The notes beneath the pieces are model-generated. The model had not been told where the DNA came from. It made no database searches and saw only the letters and a program-made list of their open reading frames with translations. The position numbers were made by a program, and so were the translations under genes. From Diphasiastrum complanatum (lineage: Eukaryota > Streptophyta > Lycopodiopsida > Lycopodiales > Lycopodiaceae), in assembly GCA_029204225.1 (NCBI GenBank), contig CM055100.1, positions 2,849,374 through 2,913,373 of the forward strand: a stretch of DNA of 64,000 nt, written 5' to 3'. Shown piece by piece: positions 48,801 through 57,800 of this stretch; position 1 is the first letter of the stretch, and each line of letters starts with the position of its first letter.

Positions 48801-51800
48801 CTGCAGAATGGATCAAAAGTTCTGATTCAAGCTCTTCTATGTCTCTAGTGTGGTGGGTCTTCATTCTCTTTATGGCCTCAATGACCATTTCAGAGGACAT
48901 TGTTTAGATATGTTGACGAGCCATTGTGGAGGTCAGGAAAGAAAATGTTGTGCAGGTATTGAGTCTTGACTTTCAGTTGAGTAATGAGAAGCTAGAACTT
49001 TGTATTTACTTAACACTTGTAAGTTGTAAGTACTAACTTCTAAGTTGTAGCTACTTACTACTTGTAAGTTGTTATTTAACAATGAGCAGTGAAAACGTTT
49101 TACTTAATATGTAGTACTTGTTCAATGTTGATTCTTGAATGTTGCATTGTTGTGCTTTGCAATTTGTCACAGACAACACGCAGTTGATACGAGGGCCAGT
49201 AATGCCTAATCAGTCACATGCATGTCAATTACGAGCCATGCAGTCTTTCAGCAGTGCACTGGGACTCCTCATGCATCAGTAACCCATGCATGCAGCATCA
49301 ACTGAATCAGATCCCTGTTTCTAGTAGAATGGGAGCATAGTTTGATGCTTTCCCTTTCAACTTCTGACCTAGGATTCAGCGCTTTGAGGGAGGCTTCTTC
49401 AGCGCATTTTTCTCATCAGTTTATGAGCCAGACAGCCAGAAAATCAGCACTCTAGCTGTTGACAAATTACAGCATCGTTGAAGAGTAAAAATGTGTGCTC
49501 TTTGCTCCAGGGTCAGCGATTGATCACAGGCCAGAACATTGCTTTATTAGGGCGACCTGCAAAAAATAATTATTGCATGGACTGGCGCCCTGCTGCCTCA
49601 CAAAGATTCTTTCAGCGCACTTTCAGGTGCTAGAAATGCTCAGATTCTGATCCTTGTTTCCAGCAGCAAGGGCGCACAGTAGCAGTGCATTTATGCTCAC
49701 AATTTCAACCTTTCTTAAGGAATTCCAGCGCTCTTGGGAAAGGAGGTCCAGTGCATTTTCCCCATCAGAATTTGGGTGCATCGCTAATGTCTTTTGTTTC
49801 TTGAGTAGTTTCAGTTAATTCGCTCTTACTTCCACACTATCGGTTCTAATAATTAACAAGATCCAATAATTAAGTAGTCTGCTTGTCATTTGATCAGTGT
49901 GATGAATGTGTGTCTACTACAAGGTGAAAACAAATCTCAACTTATTGTCAGAGATCCAATCTGTTCAGTCAGTCTGATTCATTCATCTACTGTTTGGTAC
50001 TAGCATTTTTTTAAAATTTGCAAAAATGCTATTTCATACTACCTTGACAGGATTCTACCTGTCTGTAATTGAAGAAAACATAATTCATTGTCTCCTATCG
50101 AATTTTCCATCATATAACAAGCAACCAAATGAGGGGCCTTAGTGGCTAATTATACCAAGCAAAAGCTATGTTCCTTCAATTAACTAAAGGGAAGTACGAA
50201 TATTCAAAGAGCCCAAATTAAGAACCATAAAAAGTAAAGGTCTCAGGGCCGTCAAATACAAATAAAAGTGCACGTCCACTAATAACAATATCAAATAGCA
50301 TACTAAAACTGAAAGTAATAACGAAAGTAAATAATGCCACTATAATAATATATCACTGAAGCATCTAATGGCCATCATATGGGCATGTATGTCCATAACA
50401 TTGTATAACTGATAGATGCATGACAATTGAGTCGTATGATGATAAGTTTCTTATACAGAGCATGAAGGACACAAAGTGGGTGATTGCAACAGGATCAAGA
50501 GAGTCTGTGATTGTGGATGATGGGGGTGCCATAGATCACGGTGGATGTATGCATGTCCGTGGGCTCGCGTGTGACTCTCAAACTGGCAGGTCTCAATGGT
50601 TGGCAGCATTGTCTCTAGTCCCAATATCTGAAAGGGATGGACATTTCAATCTCTAACTCTATGTATTCGTATGAGAGAGATAAGCAAAAATATGCACATT
50701 TAGTTGAATACATATACGCAAAAACTATTGTCTAGAACCACTTTTACTTAAAATAGGATGTTTACTTATCTATGTGAATATATGAAAGGGCCAAAAAACT
50801 ACTCTTAACAAGTAAACGAGTTAGAACCTAGAAGACTTCAGAATGGAATATGAATAGTTCATGAGTGAAATATATCGTTTTAAGATATATGCCCTCTCTG
50901 AACAACTTAAACAACAGTATGACTTCAAATCTACCATGAGCTAGTCGTAAACAATCAACGCTGCCCATAGAATGTACCATGAGCTAGTATGACTTCAAAT
51001 CTACCATGAGCTAGTTGTAAACAATCAATGCTGCCCATAGAATGTACAAGCCTTAAGGAGATGGTTTAAATTGTTCCTGGTGATAATGCTGATGTATATC
51101 GGCTACTCAAGCTTCTTTCGATAGATAGAAAATCTTCGAACTTAACTCTTAGTCTAAAATCGTGCAATATATACATCTACACTATAGAACCCCTTACTTA
51201 GGTTGATGTTATTAAGGCCTCCTTTTGTTTTTACACAAGAATTGGACTTGGTCATCCGTACACATGATCATTTGTTGGGAGGCAAAATAAACCACGATTT
51301 TTTTTAACTCAAGTATCCTTCTCTTGAAAACATTCCTAGCCATGACAACTTTGAACAAAATCTCTTAGCCTTCACTAGTCTATGTAACAAAAATTACAAA
51401 TATTCTCTCCAACCTAACATCTAAGCATATTCCATGTTGAACCAAGACAAAACAAAGGTTACAAACTAGAGACATCAACTCAATGACGTTCTCATATACA
51501 GTTCATTATTGTCGTAAAGAGTAAGATGCAAGTTAAAAAAGGATAACAAAAATGCATGTCATCCAAGATAGAAAGATTGCATACACTATGTATGGCTGGC
51601 AGACAGGTACAAACACAAGCCCAGCAACAATGAAGTACGATGGTAGTCTTCCTTCGTTGTGTATAGGTACCTATATAAGCAGCAACTGCCATAAATAGTT
51701 AGACATAAACATTCTCCCTTAGTCTATACTACAAGATAAGAGTTCCAAATCTGAATGATATGCTAAAAGCTAAGCAAGCAGTGCAAGATGTCAATTCCCA

Positions 51801-54800
51801 AGAGGCAAACCTAAGAGGAATAGCATTGGAGATAACACCCGCTTTCTAGATAGGAAACTTTGAAAATTATGATACAAGGTTATAACAAACTACATACCAA
51901 ATGCACTGGAGGCTTAAATGATGTTTGAACCTTCATTACTTTTCCATCACGAAGGATCTCGACCTCCGCTGACTCTCCAGAGAACCTATGAAAGAAAAAA
52001 CTCATGCAAGCTCTTGAATTGCAATCATCTAAGCACAAACGAAAATTCCTAGTCCTCTCTCATGAACAACCTCTACCATCTATAACTACCATGAGGTATC
52101 ATGGAGGATGCAAGCATTCATACAAGATAATATCTCTTAGAATGTTCACTCCACTAATAATCTTTTTAAGAAGTAATGAGAAACAACAAAGCAGTTCTAG
52201 GACAACATCTTCTACATAATATCACTAAATTAGCATTCATCTCTTACTAAGTCACATCTAATAAAAATGTCTTCATAGTTGTTTGCAAGAAGATGTTGTA
52301 TTAAGCAGATTCCCATGCCTATTTGTACCTAGAACATACTTCAAATAGCCACAACTAGAGGATTTTTAAGAGAACATTACGAATAGAGGTCTTACTTTTG
52401 TGTAACAAGAAAGTGAAAATCAATACGCTCTGCAGATCGAAACGGGACAGTTCCTTCATTTGCCACAGGTATGCCATCAAAGCGCAATATAACATCGCCC
52501 TAGCAAAACCCAACAGAATTACTTGATAAGAGAGAAAGAGGAGATTTATTGACGTTTTGTAGGTACCATTACAAAACATAAAATAAAGAGAGTTTCCGAA
52601 CATAGTAAAAGGTTTTAATGTAAGGAAGCACTACATCTTAGTGGAAAAAACAAGTACTAATTATGCAAGTAATAATAGCTAGAATCAATATAGACGCAAA
52701 TTTGTCTAGTAGGAAAAGTAGATCCAAAATCCTTGTCGAATGTACATAAAACTCGAACTCTAGTGTAGAAAGTTCAAAATATGAAGATCATTTCCTCTCA
52801 AAGAACTCGCCTTGAAGGGGACATCAAAACAGTCGATGATTCCACGTCAAGTTGATCCCACAGCAAGTACGTAGCGTATATGTGGCACAGATGAGTCACT
52901 TTGTGAAGGTGTCTCACGGTTCATCATTTGTGATCTTTGTGAGTCATCGTGGTCACCAAATTTACCTCATCCTTCAAGTCTAACTATTCATTCAACAATC
53001 ATTTACTTAAGGAGAGAATTGAGATTGGATAGGGCTTGCATTGTTGTCAATGCTTGCTCTTTAAGTATAGGTGCCCTCTAACTAATCTTGGATTACCAAT
53101 TCAATTCTAAATATGCCCACTTAGGGCCTAGCCATTGTTTAACCCAAGGCTAAACAACGGCTAACCTAGTCAATTAGAACATCATATGAGTGCTACTATG
53201 GCATAAGTTTGTTGATTCACCTTAAGCTATAGTGTAGAATGAATCCCCTCCTAGGTAACCTTTGTAGCATCTCCCCTGCTATTCCACTTCCAAGGCATAT
53301 GGCGTCCATGCATGGCTGGCCAAGCCATATTGGGTCCATCAGTGTCCAAACTATTGAATAGTACTTGTTGGAGTCTAAAGGTTACCACCCCCGTGCACCA
53401 TTGTGTCCAGCTAACTCTTGCCTCAGTCCGCATAACAAGAAGTGACTCTATCAATGGCATGACAATTATGCACCATTACACAAACTTACATTGTGCGCCT
53501 CTACACTATGTCAACAATTGTGATGCACCTCGCATGACTGATGGTGCCTATCAATGTGACTGGTCACTGAACCCTATACTTACCACTCCTAGTGGGATCA
53601 TGGTCAGTCCACAATTGGGTCCTAACCTTCCACCCCAGCTTAAAAAGGTCATTGATCCTCGATGACAAACTCAGGATAAGTACAATGTAGCTGTGAATGA
53701 CTCTCCTAGGTTGCCTTCGACAATGGTAGTGCTCTGCATGTTATGAGGTATTCCTAGAGATGATTTCACAATTGTCTCTACCTTTACTTTAAGATACCTC
53801 TAACCCATGGTCCGCACCATAACTCTCTCGTAGATTGCAACCACATCACTCACTAGATTACCACCATCATGCAAGCATTTCTTTAGACAGGAGCAATGGA
53901 TGCACCTTGCATCCCTCAGGCAAGCCACCTCACTAACCTTCTTGATAATTAGCCATTGACCACAGTACCCAGAGGATAGCTTATTACACTTGCTAGTTCT
54001 CATCACCTTACACTTAGGTGGCACTAGCAAGAAGGCCATCATCAAATTCCCTATAAGTACAACTTGCATGAATGTAAGCCTCTGCTTGATCTTGAGCCTT
54101 GGACAGACTTAACCATGCCAACTCTAGCTTTGTCTACATTTGAGTCAAAATCTCTGCAACACTAGGTATATTTTGGGGCATGCCAATGGTAGTCGGACTA
54201 CATAGCCAGAACCCATAATCGAGCTCACACAAGTGATACCAATGGACACGTTCTTCTTATCATTGTACGCAAACTCAACTAGCGATAAATATTTAACCTA
54301 GTCAATTTGCGACTCACTAACATACGCTCTAAGCATGTCCTCAAAAACCTGGTTTCTCGGTCTACACATTATTCTGTGCATGCTCGCTACTACTCACCTA
54401 CAGCTATGTGCCCAACTTGGCAAACACGTTAGTCCATAGTGTGTCAGTGAATTGAGGACCCCTATCAGAGACAATGGACTTATGAAGTCCATGCAATCTC
54501 ACGTCGTGTGCAGTCAACAACTTTGCAACTTGTGAGGCTGTCAAAGTCTTCCAGGTAGCAATAAAGTGAGCCATCTTGGTCAACCTATCCACTATTACCA
54601 TGACCAAATCATGTTGATTCAAGGTCCTGGGTAGCGCAGTAATAAAGTCCCCATTGAGACACTCTCCCAATGACCCTGGGGAATCTTTATGAACTATGGT
54701 AACCCACAAGGGCTTGCATGCTCAACCTTGCAAGCAACAAAAATACCTGCTTATTAACATACCAAGATCACTCTCTATGACCATAAAGGTTGCATGATAC

Positions 54801-57800
54801 ATCATATGAGATAATGCATTAGCTACCACATTCTCCTTACCTTTGGGATAGTGAATCCCCAAATGGAATCCCTGCATGAGCTTGGCCGAGTGCATCAAGC
54901 GTCCTCTCAACTCTGGTTGATTACAGAAGTACTTGAGAGTATTGTGGTCAATATAAACATGGAACTTGGCACCATAAAAATAGTGGCACCACATCTTGAG
55001 CACATGTATTATCGCATATAATTACCCATGGGATGATGCACTTACCATCGTCCGGAGCATGCTTCAAAGGTTCTTCCACCCACTTCATACAATCTTTCAC
55101 GTCCTGCGGGGTATCAGTGACCATTTCCGTTGTACCTAGTAGAACCTCATGGGTTGGACTAACAAGCATAGAAGGAAGGGCATTTACAAGAGAAGAAGCA
55201 ATATGAACACAATCCTTTCAATTCCATTATTATGAAAGATAGGTAAATATTCAACGAGGAAAAGAGACTGAGAGGCTTATTGTAGGAATAGAGCTAGTGA
55301 AACAGCAATGCCTACTACAAGTTACAAATAGTAGAAGTGACTATCTAACATGAAACATAAACAACAAACGTGAATACAGAAAAATGGTAAGAAGCTCCCT
55401 GGCAAAGAGAAGTGAAATTGACAATAGAGAAAATGCAGCCGATAACTAAAAGATGTAATGGGCTGGAAAAGAGGTAAATAAAGTGCCAAGTATATGTATC
55501 GGCTCTAGAAACAACAATGCATCCTCGAAACTTGTGAAATCAATGGGCTGCAGCAAAAATCTCAGCAAAGAGGCTTCAGCATGTAATCATTCAAACATGT
55601 ATACATGCAAAAACACCTAATAGTGACTCCCTTGAAAAGGAGTGATCAAGTGGAAAATCACCTCCAATCACAAAAACAGCATGGTGACATTGGTCAAGAA
55701 AAGTTCGATGTGGAACTGATGGTTTACCAAAAACAAAAATGACAACACATATACATAAGGTTTGGAATTGAGTCCAATCAAATTTCGAGTCAAATGCAGC
55801 ATGTCTCTACTAAATACATTGTTGTGGGTTTGACATAAGTGTTGAAAAGGTAATAATTGGTCCAAGTTCTAGAGACATACTCTTTAAGAAAAAAGGTGAT
55901 ACAGAAGAAGAACATCACAAACTGAAGCATGTTAGCTATGAAAGAATGGCCTCTCCTAAACAGCTATTGGTCGCTTCATGATGAAAATTGATACCAAGAA
56001 GAGCTCACCTAGATACTTCCACAATGAAACCAATTGCAATTTTTGGTCACGTTGTGCGAAAAATTTCCTATTTCTTGAGGTAGAGTGCACTACTATTTGA
56101 TCAACTTATTAGAATTGCTTACAATTAGTGCCTAAATTCATTGTTAATTTCTTGATTGCTTGAGAGCATTCCAAACTTTCTAGATTGATCTGCACTAGAA
56201 TCCATAGTTTTCTGTTCGATTGAATTTCATATTGGTGAGGATTTGATAATATGCACAAATCCATTTATGCTCTTGAAATAGTTGGAGTCATGCGACTTCA
56301 AACTATCGATAAATTGATTTGTATTGTCCTTGTGGAATAGACTAGTTTATCTACTCCTAAATAAAGCTAGTTGTTTAGACAAATAATGTGAAGAGAATTC
56401 ACCAAAAATTGTTAATGCATATGTTGCTTATAAGGCACATTGCGTGTAGCCATTTGCATAGAATATATGTAGATTCTTTTCTAGACAGAAACTTAAAAGT
56501 TTTTTTCGGTGGTTAGAGGGGATGAGTATCAAAAACTGATATGGTCTGCTTTCTGTCTTTGACTGTCCTATATGTATAGACTCAATGAAGAATCTGCCTT
56601 TGAGCACTCCATTAGTTGATGATTTAGTGTTTATTGATTGATTATCCATTGTCTCCAACATATAAATTGATTTGGGATAAACTTAATGCACTTATTCTTT
56701 CCTCATTTTTGCTGGGATAAATATCCCACAAATGTGCATCATAAACATTTTTTGGGCCCCAACGTGAGTCCCGATGGACTGTTGGGGCCCCAAACCTGCA
56801 ACGGACCGCGCTCTCTCTGCACAAAAATATTTGCCTCCATCATTGACTGCTGCAGCCTCCATCGCCCTCTTGTGAATTGATTTTTCACTTGTAACTTTCC
56901 TCTCAGTGCATCAGAGATCGGATGAAATAGCAGAGAAGAGTTCTAGAGCCAATGGAAGAATCAGAACGCGCTACCACTCATTTGTTTGAAAGTTATTTGT
57001 GTTTGCTCAGATCAGATCCAACTGCTTCAAAAACATCTTTGACATACATCGCATGTTTGTGTAATGATTTTGTAGGCTTGTGAATTGTCCTATGCAATTT
57101 AATTTTATGCGATTCTATTGTATAACATCTAATGAGCAATTTTTGTACAAATTTGCAAAAAAAAAATTGAGAACCCTAAAATCAAAAAAATATTTCAAAA
57201 GTTGGGTCAATTTTTCCAGATGTTTGAAATGCATTTCAAACCTTTCACGTTTGGAAGTTTCAAACATTTGGTTGCTACACTGGAGGTGAGTCATCAATCC
57301 CATCCACAACTAACTGAATGTGGTACTGAGATCACCAATCAAGGATACAAAGGCATACAGAGTATAAGCTTAAAAAACATGAAGCAAACTCAGGACCAAA
57401 TATAAAAAATGCAACCAGCTTTGTTTAATGAAGTCAATAATAGTCAAGCCAACTAAATACCACCAAGGTGCGTGTATGGCATATGGGATCTAGAGAGTTC
57501 TTTTCATGCATTGGTAGGTTCATCTTGACTATATGCCTTATGGCTTCCACTAGATCCATTGGAATGATTAGTTTCTATAAGCATCCATTTTGCAAATTGA
57601 CATCACGCCTCCATTGTTGGGTATTGAGTTATACAGGGCTTCCGTCCTTCATAATAGTGATGTGTCCATAAAGCTTGTCAGCTATCTTACAACGTAAGTT
57701 TTTCATAAGCATCGCTAGTAGTTGCCAGCTTGATTGTATTTCACTTCTTTGGAATGTGCATTCTTGAAAATTTTGTTCCCATCATTCCGTTTATGCATTC

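Larger units (their letters stand above)
8442..51584 (-). other. 43,143-bp intron of the DEG2-like gene
   Basis: Bounded by donor GTATGC after exon 4 and acceptor TTTGCAG before exon 5, with codon phases that fit (two bases plus one base make a valine codon). It contains C2, R0, C3 with nested G1 and G2, C4, LINE pieces and C5 with nested G3. The alternative is a gene broken by rearrangement, but preserved frame and splice sites on both sides favour a real giant intron. Confidence 0.75.

Noticed and set aside
50420-50656. 78-codon plus-strand frame beginning [10 protein letters not shown]
   Set aside because: No family recognised, no exon signals, and it lies in the DEG intron on the opposite strand.
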